The translations under genes and the position numbers were made by a program. Under the pieces are notes generated by a model that had not been told where the DNA came from, made no database searches, and was given only the letters and a program-made list of their open reading frames with translations. 16,274 nucleotides of DNA from Angelakisella sp. GTDB lineage: Bacteria; Bacillota; Clostridia; Oscillospirales; Ruminococcaceae. This document shows positions 7,466 through 14,419 of the stretch, in pieces. The DNA lies in contig JAAWEO010000032.1 of the NCBI GenBank assembly GCA_022794295.1, positions 1-16,274 of the forward strand. The letters run 5' to 3'. Numbering within the stretch: position 1 is the first letter of the stretch; the number at the start of each line of letters is the position of its first letter.

Positions 7466-8731
7466 TCAAAGCTTTCTTAAAACCAGAACATCGTCGTAGT
7501 GGATGATGCCGCCCCGGCCCCCCCGGGGAAGGTGCAGGTACCGGTCCCGGATCACATACCGGAAGCTCAGCTCCCGGACATAGCCGTTTTGCTCCGCCAT
7601 TTCCCGAAGGATCCCGGAGGTGGGTATCGTTTGCCCCCGGATGCTGCTGTCCCCGGTGATGATAACATAGCGCCCCCCTGGCCGGAGACTCTGCCGGACC
7701 GCCTCCATGTTCACCGCCATGTCCTCAAAGTAGGTCCGCACAATGCGGGACCGCCTGTCATCCACCCTGGCGATCTGCTCTGCCAAAGGCGCCAGCAGCT
7801 CCGAGCGGTCCGCGCGGGGGCATTCCGGATGGAGGGCCCCGGGGGACTCTGTGCCGATATAGGAGCCCCGGCTGCTCTGGAGCTCCCGGTAGGAGGTGAG
7901 GCCCAGCCACAGGTCCTCGAACCGCAGGCTGCGGACATAGTCGTAGGCGTTGATGTAGGGGGGGGAGGTGACCGCCAGGTCCACCGGCCGGCCGGCATCG
8001 ATCTGCCGGGCGTCCCGGCTCTCCAGCAGGGTACTGGTGCAGCCGTAGGGGGAGACCTCCCGGGAAAAGCCGGTGATGGCCTCCCGGTAGAGGGCTTCCG
8101 TCTTATAAAACAGCTGGGAGGGCACGGCGGGGGTCTTGGGGTACCGGGTGGAGATGTAGGGCTTGGGGGAGACCTCCTCCGCATTGGAGCACCTGCGGAG
8201 GATCCCCGCCAGCACCACATACAGGTAGTCCCGGACCCTTTGGTTTTCCGCCGCCAGCCGGTCGATGGCCTCCTTGAAAAAGGCCAGCTCCCGGACCGAG
8301 GTCTCGCAGAACCATTTTTCCAGGTTGGGCAGATCGGGGCGCCAGGAGGCGTCAGTGCTCCCTGGGTCCAGGGCCTCCATCTGCCGGACCACCCGGTCCA
8401 GAAGGGCCAGGTCCTCCTTCCGGTAGACGGCGGTCTTGACCCGGATAAGCAGCCGGGCAAAGGGGTCGATATCCAGGGACAGGGCATTGCGGCCCAGGCG
8501 CATGGCCTCGATGGCTGTGGTCCCGGAGCCGCAGAAGGGATCCAGGACGGTGTCCCCCTGCTGGGAATAGGCCCGGATGGCAAAGCGGGGGACTGCCGGG
8601 ATGTACCGGGTGGGGTATTTGTTAAACAGCCGGTTGGTGGAGGCAACGATCCGTGTTTTGTCGGGGATGATCTCGTACACCTGACCCTGGACAGGGTTCA
8701 GGGGGAAATCGTCCAGCCGGATGACATCCAT
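7466..8731 (-). CDS. DNA methyltransferase, SPPY (N4-cytosine/N6-adenine) type, second of pair
   Basis: A 421-residue S-adenosylmethionine-dependent DNA amino-methyltransferase. Motif I is DPFCGSGTT (64-72) and the catalytic motif IV is TSPPY (255-259). TSPPY is most often seen in N4-cytosine enzymes, but N6-adenine cannot be excluded. Motif I comes first, and about 185 residues separate it from motif IV, much longer than usual, so a recognition insert may lie between. The ATG at 8731 has AAGGAG 6 nt upstream; a TTG two codons earlier overlaps that region and is less likely. It starts 10 nt after the first methyltransferase stop and should protect host DNA from the operon's nuclease. Confidence 0.9.
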   Translation of the reverse strand: MDVIRLDDFPLNPVQGQVYEIIPDKTRIVASTNRLFNKYPTRYIPAVPRFAIRAYSQQGDTVLDPFCGSGTTAIEAMRLGRNALSLDIDPFARLLIRVKTAVYRKEDLALLDRVVRQMEALDPGSTDASWRPDLPNLEKWFCETSVRELAFFKEAIDRLAAENQRVRDYLYVVLAGILRRCSNAEEVSPKPYISTRYPKTPAVPSQLFYKTEALYREAITGFSREVSPYGCTSTLLESRDARQIDAGRPVDLAVTSPPYINAYDYVRSLRFEDLWLGLTSYRELQSSRGSYIGTESPGALHPECPRADRSELLAPLAEQIARVDDRRSRIVRTYFEDMAVNMEAVRQSLRPGGRYVIITGDSSIRGQTIPTSGILREMAEQNGYVRELSFRYVIRDRYLHLPRGGRGGIIHYDDVLVLRKL

Positions 8732-8741
8732 AAGCAACTCC

Positions 8742-10046
8742 TTATTTCTCCAGCTTCACAATGCTTTCCCGGAGGTACCGGCGCAGGTGCTGGGTCTTTT
8801 GGTACTGCTGGGAGCTGGTGATGATCAGGCGCTGGACCTCGATCTCCCGCACCCGGAAGCCCAGGCGCTCCGCGATCTCCGCCAGAAAAGCATCGGTGGG
8901 TACCACAATGCCGGCGTAGGCCGAGTTGCTCACCACAATGGCGCAGCGGCCCCCCTCCCTCAGGGCGCCGTAAACCTGGCGCAGGACCTCCTCCATGTCG
9001 GCAAAATAGCCAGAGAGCATGTCCGGGATGCGCTTTGTCCACAGCGGCTGCTGCCGCAGAAGGGGGAGCAGCTCGTTGTGGAGGGGGGGGAGGCGAAAGC
9101 CGGTGTACCGCTCCGGCCAGGTGGCGTGACAGTGGGAGCGCAGGGAGCGCATCCGGATGGCCTTTTGGTCACCGGCGGAGGCCACAAAGCCTCCGAACCA
9201 AAGCTCCAGGTAGTAGATCTTTGTATAGTCGAAGCAGTTGGCATAGGGGGGGGAAAACAGCACCAGATCGACGCTGTCCCGGGGGAGGCGCTCCTTCAGG
9301 GTGGTGGCGCTGTCGTTGTAAAGCTCCGGGAGGGGCCCCTCCTCCGGGGAGTAGTCCTCCAGCATAGAGGCCGCCTTGCGCCGGACCAGCTCCAGGGCAA
9401 AGGAGAAAGCGCCCCCCTCCTCATAGGCGGGGGGATGAAGCTTTTTCTTCAGCCCGTTTCCCGCCTTGCGGTACAGGGAGCAGTCCTCCAGGGTGCAGAG
9501 CCAGGCGAAGTAGAGAAGCTCCCTTGCCCTCCCCTCCGGCAGGCTGTTCAGGTGGGCCCGGAGGTTCAGCTGCACCGTCAGCATCTCCGGGGCAAAGATC
9601 CGCCGGAGGTACTCGTTTTCCGGCAGGGGCCGGGGGGCAACAGGGTCCACCTCCCCCAATCCGGCCAGCAGCCCCTGAAATTCCTCCATGTCCCCCGGGG
9701 TATAACCGGCGGTCTTGACCCGGGTGATAAAGGCCGCAAAGGGGTTCACCTCAAAGCCATAGGAGCGCATCCCCCTGGCCTTAGCCACCGCCAATGTGGT
9801 CCCCGCCCCGCAAAAGGGGTCGCAGACCACGCTGTCCCGGTCCAGGCGGCACTCGTCCAGGAGTCGCTCCACCAGCACCGGGGAAAAGCCCTCCTTGTAG
9901 TGGAACCAGCGGTGCCGGGCAAAGCCGGCGCTGTAGGTAAAGTTGCTTTCTACGTTGGTATATGTCGCGCTGTCAAGGTCGCCGTTAACGATCCGGTACC
10001 GGCTATCCAGCTGCCGGTAAAAGCCGGGCAATTCTTGAAGGTCCAT
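8742..10046 (-). CDS. DNA methyltransferase, SPPY (N4-cytosine/N6-adenine) type, first of pair
   Basis: A 434-residue DNA amino-methyltransferase, a distant relative of its downstream neighbour. Motif I is DPFCGAGTT (76-84) with an acidic FEVNP loop after it, and motif IV is SPPY (265-268) followed by ANCFDYTK. The long spacing between motifs I and IV is shared with the second enzyme. Two methyltransferases with one nuclease usually mean an asymmetric target with one enzyme per strand. The ATG is preceded by GGGGG 7 nt upstream and by AAGGA further away, a mediocre site. It begins 40 nt after the cbiK stop with no clear promoter between. Confidence 0.9.
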   Translation of the reverse strand: MDLQELPGFYRQLDSRYRIVNGDLDSATYTNVESNFTYSAGFARHRWFHYKEGFSPVLVERLLDECRLDRDSVVCDPFCGAGTTLAVAKARGMRSYGFEVNPFAAFITRVKTAGYTPGDMEEFQGLLAGLGEVDPVAPRPLPENEYLRRIFAPEMLTVQLNLRAHLNSLPEGRARELLYFAWLCTLEDCSLYRKAGNGLKKKLHPPAYEEGGAFSFALELVRRKAASMLEDYSPEEGPLPELYNDSATTLKERLPRDSVDLVLFSPPYANCFDYTKIYYLELWFGGFVASAGDQKAIRMRSLRSHCHATWPERYTGFRLPPLHNELLPLLRQQPLWTKRIPDMLSGYFADMEEVLRQVYGALREGGRCAIVVSNSAYAGIVVPTDAFLAEIAERLGFRVREIEVQRLIITSSQQYQKTQHLRRYLRESIVKLEK

Positions 10047-10086
10047 GATTCAGCCCCCATCCTTTTGTTTCTGTGGCAGAGGGCTC

Positions 10087-10872
10087 CTATTTCACCCGGT
10101 ATGCCCCGTCCCGGTCTTGGTCAAGGAGCAGCGCCCGGATCCCCGGTAGCTCCCCCAACCCCTCCAGGACACACTCCACCCGGTATCCCTCCCGGACCAG
10201 GACATTTTTCCAGGAGCCCTCCCCCTCCCCTGCCATGTCGTTTTTGGCGTGGTCCCCGGCGGTAAAGAGAAAAGGCCGCAGAACGACCCGGGACGGACGG
10301 GGGGAAAGCTCCCCCAGGCGGCAGCAGACACCGGCAAGGCCCTGGTACCCCTCTACGGTGCCCACCAGGACCCAGGGGTGCCCCAGCTCCCGGAATACCG
10401 ATTCCAGGGCGGGGTAGGCAAAATCCCCCCGGTGGCCGGTGCCGTGGCCTAGGAGGACCAGGGCGGTGTCCTCCGGCAGGGGGCCCTGGCGGTCCAGCAC
10501 CACCTTGGCCGCCGCTTCCAGACCGGCGGGGCTGTTCAGCAGGGGCGGGGCCAGGGTAAGCTTCTCAAAGGGGGCGGCGGCCTTCCGGCAGTCCTCCAGA
10601 AGGCGGCCGTACTCCCTCCCATCTATAACAAAGGTGGGCAGCACCATCACCTGGGTGACACCCTCTGCCGCCATCTGCCCAAGGGCGGAGGGCACATCCA
10701 GTGCCGCCATCCCCTCCCGGGCCAGCTTTCCCCGAATGATCCCACTGGTCACCGCCTCCCGAACCGGGAGATGGGGCCACCGCTCCCGAGCCTCCTGGAG
10801 CATCGCCCCATAGGTCTTTTCCCGGCTGTCCCGGTGGGAGGTGCCGAAGCTTGCAATCAAAACACCCTGCAT
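10087..10872 (-). CDS. cbiK: Sirohydrochlorin cobaltochelatase
   Basis: A 261-residue class II chelatase that inserts Co2+ into sirohydrochlorin in the anaerobic (early-cobalt) cobalamin pathway. It has the typical N-terminus GVLIASFGTSHRDSREKT and both family metal-site histidines, His143 in LLGHGTGH and His208 in FTAGDHAKND; length matches Salmonella CbiK. No signal peptide, so cytoplasmic. No other cobalamin gene is in the window, which makes it an orphan here. Its ATG follows the TPR gene's TAA with no gap, and a good ribosome site is missing, so it probably depends on coupling. Confidence 0.92.
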   Translation of the reverse strand: MQGVLIASFGTSHRDSREKTYGAMLQEARERWPHLPVREAVTSGIIRGKLAREGMAALDVPSALGQMAAEGVTQVMVLPTFVIDGREYGRLLEDCRKAAAPFEKLTLAPPLLNSPAGLEAAAKVVLDRQGPLPEDTALVLLGHGTGHRGDFAYPALESVFRELGHPWVLVGTVEGYQGLAGVCCRLGELSPRPSRVVLRPFLFTAGDHAKNDMAGEGEGSWKNVLVREGYRVECVLEGLGELPGIRALLLDQDRDGAYRVK

Positions 10873-11265
10873 TTAAAACTTGTTCCCCTTTCCGCCCTCT
10901 TTCCCCTGCTTGTTGCTTGCGGTGGCACACAGGGCTGCAAAATACCCGGCCTCCTTGTCAGAGGGGTCCAGCTTTTCCGCCTGGAGAAAGCAGGGCCTGG
11001 CCTCCCGGAAGCGGTCCAGCCCGAAAAGGGCCCGGCCGGTGCGGTACCACCACAGGGGATCCTGCTCCCCCTCTTTCCGAACAGCCTCCAGGACCTCCAG
11101 GGCCTCCGCGTATTCCCCCAGGTTCCCCAGGGCCCGGGCCCTGCGGCTTTGAATGTCGTAGGTCTCTCGAATCTCTTGGGGCAGGGTCCCGATCCTGTGA
11201 AGGATCGCCTTATGGTTGTTTTCCCTATGGAGGCGGTCCAGCTCCGCCAGCAGCTCCTGTTCCAT
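10873..11265 (-). CDS. Short TPR protein, paralogue of the upstream TPR protein
   Basis: A 130-residue soluble protein that aligns along the first ~110 residues of its upstream neighbour. Shared features are the N-terminal (E/D)QELLA-LD--H-EN-HK helix, LP-E-RE-Y, and two tetratricopeptide repeats including YAEALEVLEAVRKEGEQD and a final LDP cap. It ends shortly after the repeats in a Lys/Gly-rich tail. The ATG at 11265 is chosen by alignment with the paralogue; upstream there is AAGGGGG at loose spacing. It probably mediates protein contacts. Partner unknown. cbiK starts directly at its stop. Confidence 0.8.
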   Translation of the reverse strand: MEQELLAELDRLHRENNHKAILHRIGTLPQEIRETYDIQSRRARALGNLGEYAEALEVLEAVRKEGEQDPLWWYRTGRALFGLDRFREARPCFLQAEKLDPSDKEAGYFAALCATASNKQGKEGGKGNKF

Positions 11266-11278
11266 TCCCGCTTCCCCC

Positions 11279-12361
11279 TTAGCTTTCGTGACTGATATCG
11301 CAGATCTCCCGGTCCTGGCCGAAGCGGATCGCCAGCAGCTGGTCGGTGACCGCCGGGTCCAGGGAAAAATCGAAGGTACAGTCCATCCCCCCGTCCTTTG
11401 TGGGGGCCAGAGTGATGCCCCGGGGCTCCAGGGCATCCAGGAACCGCTCTGGGGTGACCTCCTCCCGGCGCTCCACCCCCAGGGCCCCGGTGAGGGCGTC
11501 CTCGTCCATCTCCGCCATCTGGTCCCGGAGGAAGAAGGCGATCACCTGGTTGGTCTCCTGTTCCGCCTCGAACCTGGCCCGGGCCTTTTGGTACATCTCG
11601 GGGATGGCATTGAGCATTGCCGTAATGGCCTCCCACCGGTCCGGCTGGGCCAGGTCCTCCCAGATATACAGGTCCACCATCCGGGTCCTGCCCCGCAGGG
11701 GGATGGGGAGGGTCTCGAACAGCCCCTCCTTCACCGGGAAGCGAAGGACACCGAACAGAAGGGTCTCCAGCAGGGCGGTGCCCTCCCAGCCCCGGCCCTC
11801 CCAGTCGTTGCCGTTTCCCCCGGCCCGGGGCTTTGCCGGGGCGGGGGCCTTCTTCTGCTCCCAGCCGTTGGACTGGCCGCCGGTCTTTGGCTTCGCCGGG
11901 CGGGGGCCTTCCGTCCGGTACTCCCCGGTATTCAGCTTACGGACCGCCTGGGGGCGCGGCTTTTCCGCTGCCTCCGTCTTCCAGCCGTTGCCCTCGCCGG
12001 TGCCGTTGGCCCGCAGGCCCAGCCAAACCAGAAAGCTTTTGGCGTCCTGGTTTTCGGGGTTCAGCTCCATTGCCCGCAGGAAGTGTTCCCGGGCGATATC
12101 ATACCGTTCCAGCTGGTAATAGGCAAAGCCCATGCGGCTCCACCAGCGGTCGTCCTTTTCCCCCGCCTCCCGGACGCCCTCCAGGACCTCCAGGGCCTGC
12201 CGGTACTTCCCCAGGTTGTTCCAGGCCCGGCCCAGCCGCCCCTGGACCTCGTATTCCTCCCGGACCTCCTCCGGGAGCCCCTGAATCTCCTGGACGATCC
12301 TTTTGTGCTGGTTTTCCTCATGCCACTGGTCCAAGCGGGCCAGAAGTTCCTGATCTAGCAT
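11279..12361 (-). CDS. TPR protein with repeat linker and DUF2004-like C-terminal domain
   Basis: A 360-residue soluble protein in three parts. Two TPRs lie at about 38-105. A Pro/Gly/Lys-rich linker at about 115-195 contains a duplicated motif (PRPAKPKTGGQSNGWEQ at 153-169 and a close copy at 173-189) plus an earlier NGW. The C-terminal domain, about 200-360, ends in DISHES and resembles DUF2004-type domains that often follow this kind of TPR module in Firmicutes. That match is from memory and moderate. GGGAGG lies 8 nt before the ATG. The paralogue follows after 13 nt. It may be an interaction or immunity-like protein, but function is unknown. Confidence 0.8.
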   Translation of the reverse strand: MLDQELLARLDQWHEENQHKRIVQEIQGLPEEVREEYEVQGRLGRAWNNLGKYRQALEVLEGVREAGEKDDRWWSRMGFAYYQLERYDIAREHFLRAMELNPENQDAKSFLVWLGLRANGTGEGNGWKTEAAEKPRPQAVRKLNTGEYRTEGPRPAKPKTGGQSNGWEQKKAPAPAKPRAGGNGNDWEGRGWEGTALLETLLFGVLRFPVKEGLFETLPIPLRGRTRMVDLYIWEDLAQPDRWEAITAMLNAIPEMYQKARARFEAEQETNQVIAFFLRDQMAEMDEDALTGALGVERREEVTPERFLDALEPRGITLAPTKDGGMDCTFDFSLDPAVTDQLLAIRFGQDREICDISHES

Positions 12362-12364
12362 TCC

Positions 12365-12487
12365 TCAGTCCTCCCTTTCCAGTTCCACCCGGATAAGCCT
12401 CCGGAAAAAATCAAAATCGCTGTCCAATTCCGTCTTGTCCTCCCCTTCCTCCCGGCGGAAATAGGGGGAACAAGAGAAACAGCCCAT
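12365..12487 (-). CDS. Possible 40-residue acidic small protein leading the TPR operon
   Basis: ATG at 12487 opens a 40-codon frame with GC-rich codon use like the neighbours. The product starts MGCFSCSPYF and continues as a highly charged, mostly acidic chain ending in RLIRVELERED. Its TGA is only 3 nt before the start of the TPR gene, whose ribosome site lies within its last codons, suggesting coupling. It is in the same frame as the TPR gene, so a longer ancestral gene split by TGA is possible, although the paralogue starts at the TPR ATG. No good ribosome binding site precedes it, and its start lies in a repeat unit. Confidence 0.45.
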   Translation of the reverse strand: MGCFSCSPYFRREEGEDKTELDSDFDFFRRLIRVELERED

Positions 12488-12543
12488 CACCGGCCATCTT
12501 TTCCGGCTGTTGTCTCATAATTGCTCTGCGGACATTATACCAT
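12485..12543 (-). repeat. Promoter-bearing intergenic repeat, unit A (59 bp)
   Basis: This unit shares its left end (about 25 bp around CGGCCATCTTTTCCGG) and its right end (TGCGGACATTATACCAT, 12527-12543) with the longer unit at 12561-12655. Read on the minus strand the right end gives GGTATAATG, a -10 box, but no matching -35 is present here. Confidence 0.7.
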
Positions 12544-12563
12544 GAAGCGAAGCGAAATGGTAT
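12537..12563. promoter_or_regulatory. Inverted repeat at the junction of the two repeat units
   Basis: ATACCAT (12537-12543) and ATGGTAT (12557-12563) face each other across 13 bp that contain GAAGCGAAGCGAA. The arms include the -10-like box of unit A, so it could be an operator or simply the repeat's end structure. Confidence 0.4.
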
Positions 12564-12655
12564 CATCGGCCATCTTTTCCGGTTGTCCCTGAAGGGGACG
12601 AGGAAAAGGGCCTTTTAAATTTTGTATCATGGCCGCCTTGCGGACATTATACCAT
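12561..12655 (-). repeat. Promoter-bearing intergenic repeat, unit B (95 bp)
   Basis: It has the same ends as unit A, with TGCGGACATTATACCAT at 12639-12655, plus about 36 extra bases in the middle containing TGTCCCTGAAGGGGACG and an AT-rich patch. The two units stand in direct tandem in front of the TPR operon. Confidence 0.7.
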
Positions 12656-12674
12656 TGCCGGTACACAGATTCAA
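12646..12674 (-). promoter_or_regulatory. Sigma-A type promoter for the TPR/cbiK/restriction array
   Basis: On the minus strand, TTGAAT (12674-12669) and TATAAT (12651-12646) are separated by exactly 17 bp. The -10 lies in the right end of repeat unit B, while the -35 lies just outside it. It drives toward the small ORF and the TPR gene. Confidence 0.75.
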
Positions 12675-12727
12675 TAGAAAGCCCCAAAGTCCCGGCGCGG
12701 CCCCCAGGCGGCTGTGCCGGTTTGCAC

Positions 12728-12762
12728 GAAACCCCCGGAGCATCCAGCCGGTGCTCCGGGGG
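12728..12762 (-). terminator. Terminator of the MATE gene
   Basis: An 11-bp perfect stem (CCCCCGGAGCA with TGCTCCGGGGG, loop of 9) begins just past the MATE stop on the minus strand and is followed by a short TTTC. The T-run is poor, but position and stem are right. Confidence 0.65.
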
Positions 12763-12768
12763 AGGGTG

Positions 12769-14193
12769 TCACTGTTCGCGAAGGATGCTTTCCTCCCGCT
12801 CTGACTGCTCCATCAGCTCCTGGTTCTTGCTGATCCGCTTCCGGAGCCATCCGCCGTGGAAGTAATAGACCAGAAAGGCCACCGAGGTGACACTCCAGGT
12901 AATGGGGTAGCTGAGGCAGACATTGCGGATATCCCGCCACAGAGGCACGGCGCACATGATCCAGGCCACCCGTAGAACGCAGATGCCGATGCAGGTGATG
13001 AACATAGGCAGAATCGAGTCCCCGGCCCCCCGCACCGCGCCGGAGATGATCTCGATGGCTACATAGGTGATATAAAAGGGGGCCAGAAGGCGGAGGACCA
13101 CCATCCCCTGCTCGATCACTGCGGCGTCACTGGTGAACAGCCGGTAAATGGCCCCGCCCCCGAAGAAAACCACACCGCTGAAAAACACCGCCGTTCCTGC
13201 CGACATCCCCATACAGATCCACACGCTTTTGTGGATGCGGTCGTACCGCCCCGCCCCGAAGTTCTGGCCGGAGAAGGTGGTGATAGCCACCCCGAAGGCG
13301 CTCATGATCATCCAGAAGAAGCCATCGATCTTGCCGTAGGCGGTCCAGGCAGCTGCGGCATCGGTGCCGAAGGTGTTGATGCTGGACTGGATGATAATGT
13401 TGGAGACCGAGTACATGACGCTTTGCAGCCCTGCGGGGATGCCGATGACCACAATGCGCCGGAGCATGGGAAGGTCAAAGGCGATCCTCCGCAGGTCCAG
13501 GTGGTAGATCTGGGTGGTATGGGTCAGGGAGACCAGCACCAAACCGGCGCTGATCACCTGGGAGATCAGGGTGCCAATAGCCACCCCCAGCACCCCCAGG
13601 GGGATAAACACCACCAGGAGGATATCCAGGGCGATGTTCACCAAACAGCAAACCATCAGGAAGTAAAGGGGCCGCCTGGAATCCCCGATGGCCCGCAGGA
13701 TCCCCGAGCCCATGTTGTAAATAAAATTCGCAATGATCCCCAAAAAGTAGACCCGGATGTAGGTAATGGAATGGGGCAGCACGTCCTCTGGGGTGTTCAT
13801 TGCCCGAAGGGCGGCGGGAGAGATGACCCAGCCAATGATCATCAGGGCAAAGCCCCCGGCCAGGGCAAAGGCCATGGTGGTGTGTACCGCCCGCTGGGTG
13901 CGCTCCCCGTCCCTGGCCCCGTAAAGCTGGGAGATCACCACCGCCGCGCCGGAGGCGATGCCCACAAAGAGCCCCACCAAAAGGTTGATGAGGGTGCTGG
14001 TAGCTCCCCCTACAGCGGCCAGTGCCTGCTTGCCCACATACTGCCCCACAATAACCGCGTCGGCGGTGTTGTAAAGCTGCTGGAAGAAGGTCCCCAAAAG
14101 GATGGGGAAGAAAAAGGAAAGCAGCGTCTTCCAGATAACGCCGCCGGTGATGCTGTTGTCCAGCTCATAGTTTTTCGTTTGTTCCAAAGCCAT
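12769..14193 (-). CDS. MATE family multidrug/cation efflux transporter
   Basis: A 474-residue polytopic membrane protein of the NorM/DinF type that exports drugs or metabolites using a Na+ or H+ gradient. The N-terminal signature is intact: PILLGTFFQQLYNTADAVIVGQ in two stretches, then ALAAVGGATSTLI. About 12 hydrophobic segments form two related halves, the second starting near IGIPAGLQSVMYSVSN. The cytoplasmic tail is Glu/Arg-rich. GGGAGG lies 6 nt before the ATG. It has its own promoter and terminator, so it is an independent unit. Nearby PadR and GNAT genes hint at a stress/drug context; substrate unknown. Confidence 0.95.
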   Translation of the reverse strand: MALEQTKNYELDNSITGGVIWKTLLSFFFPILLGTFFQQLYNTADAVIVGQYVGKQALAAVGGATSTLINLLVGLFVGIASGAAVVISQLYGARDGERTQRAVHTTMAFALAGGFALMIIGWVISPAALRAMNTPEDVLPHSITYIRVYFLGIIANFIYNMGSGILRAIGDSRRPLYFLMVCCLVNIALDILLVVFIPLGVLGVAIGTLISQVISAGLVLVSLTHTTQIYHLDLRRIAFDLPMLRRIVVIGIPAGLQSVMYSVSNIIIQSSINTFGTDAAAAWTAYGKIDGFFWMIMSAFGVAITTFSGQNFGAGRYDRIHKSVWICMGMSAGTAVFFSGVVFFGGGAIYRLFTSDAAVIEQGMVVLRLLAPFYITYVAIEIISGAVRGAGDSILPMFITCIGICVLRVAWIMCAVPLWRDIRNVCLSYPITWSVTSVAFLVYYFHGGWLRKRISKNQELMEQSEREESILREQ

Positions 14194-14236
14194 CCTATGC
14201 CTCCCAAAGACATCGTTTCTTTTCTCATTCTGGAAT

Positions 14237-14265
14237 AGGATAGCACAGTCTGGCGGCTTTGTCTA
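14237..14265 (-). promoter_or_regulatory. Promoter of the MATE gene
   Basis: On the minus strand, TAGACA (14265-14260) and TATCCT (14242-14237) are separated by 17 bp, and TG one base before the -10 makes it extended. It lies about 45 bp before the MATE start. Confidence 0.65.
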
Positions 14266-14271
14266 TAGGGG

Positions 14272-14385
14272 TCAAAAGGAAATGTGCGATATGGGCCAAG
14301 AGCATGGTCCCGGGCACTGTCCAAAGGTGTTTGTACGGGGCTGCGGCTTCTTTTGCGAGGGCTGTTTGCCGGGCTTTTTCTCCAC
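14272..14385 (-). CDS. Doubtful 37-residue basic small ORF
   Basis: A GTG start at 14385 with AAGGG 7 nt upstream opens 37 codons. The first half is Lys/Pro/Gln-rich (KKPGKQPSQKKPQPR) and the end contains CPGPCSWPISH. It fills much of the 226-base gap between the acetyltransferase and MATE genes, and the opposite strand is also open. Could equally be a translated stretch of an intergenic repeat. No family recognised; otherwise this gap holds only the MATE promoter. Confidence 0.22.
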   Translation of the reverse strand: MEKKPGKQPSQKKPQPRTNTFGQCPGPCSWPISHISF

Positions 14386-14419
14386 CGGATCGCCCTTGCG
14401 CCGCCTGGGTGTATCTATC

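Noticed and set aside
10090..10125. TTGACC on the minus strand near the end of cbiK as a possible promoter for the methyltransferase genes
   Set aside because: The -35 is good, but at 17 bp spacing the -10 position reads TACCGG, far from TATAAT, with no extended TG. Not enough to call.
11266..11436. Longer start for the short TPR protein
   Set aside because: The added 57 residues overlap the upstream TPR gene in another frame, and alignment with the paralogue sets the start at 11265.
12485..12655. CRISPR array
   Set aside because: There are only two repeat units of unequal length with conserved ends and no regular spacers, and no cas genes in the window.
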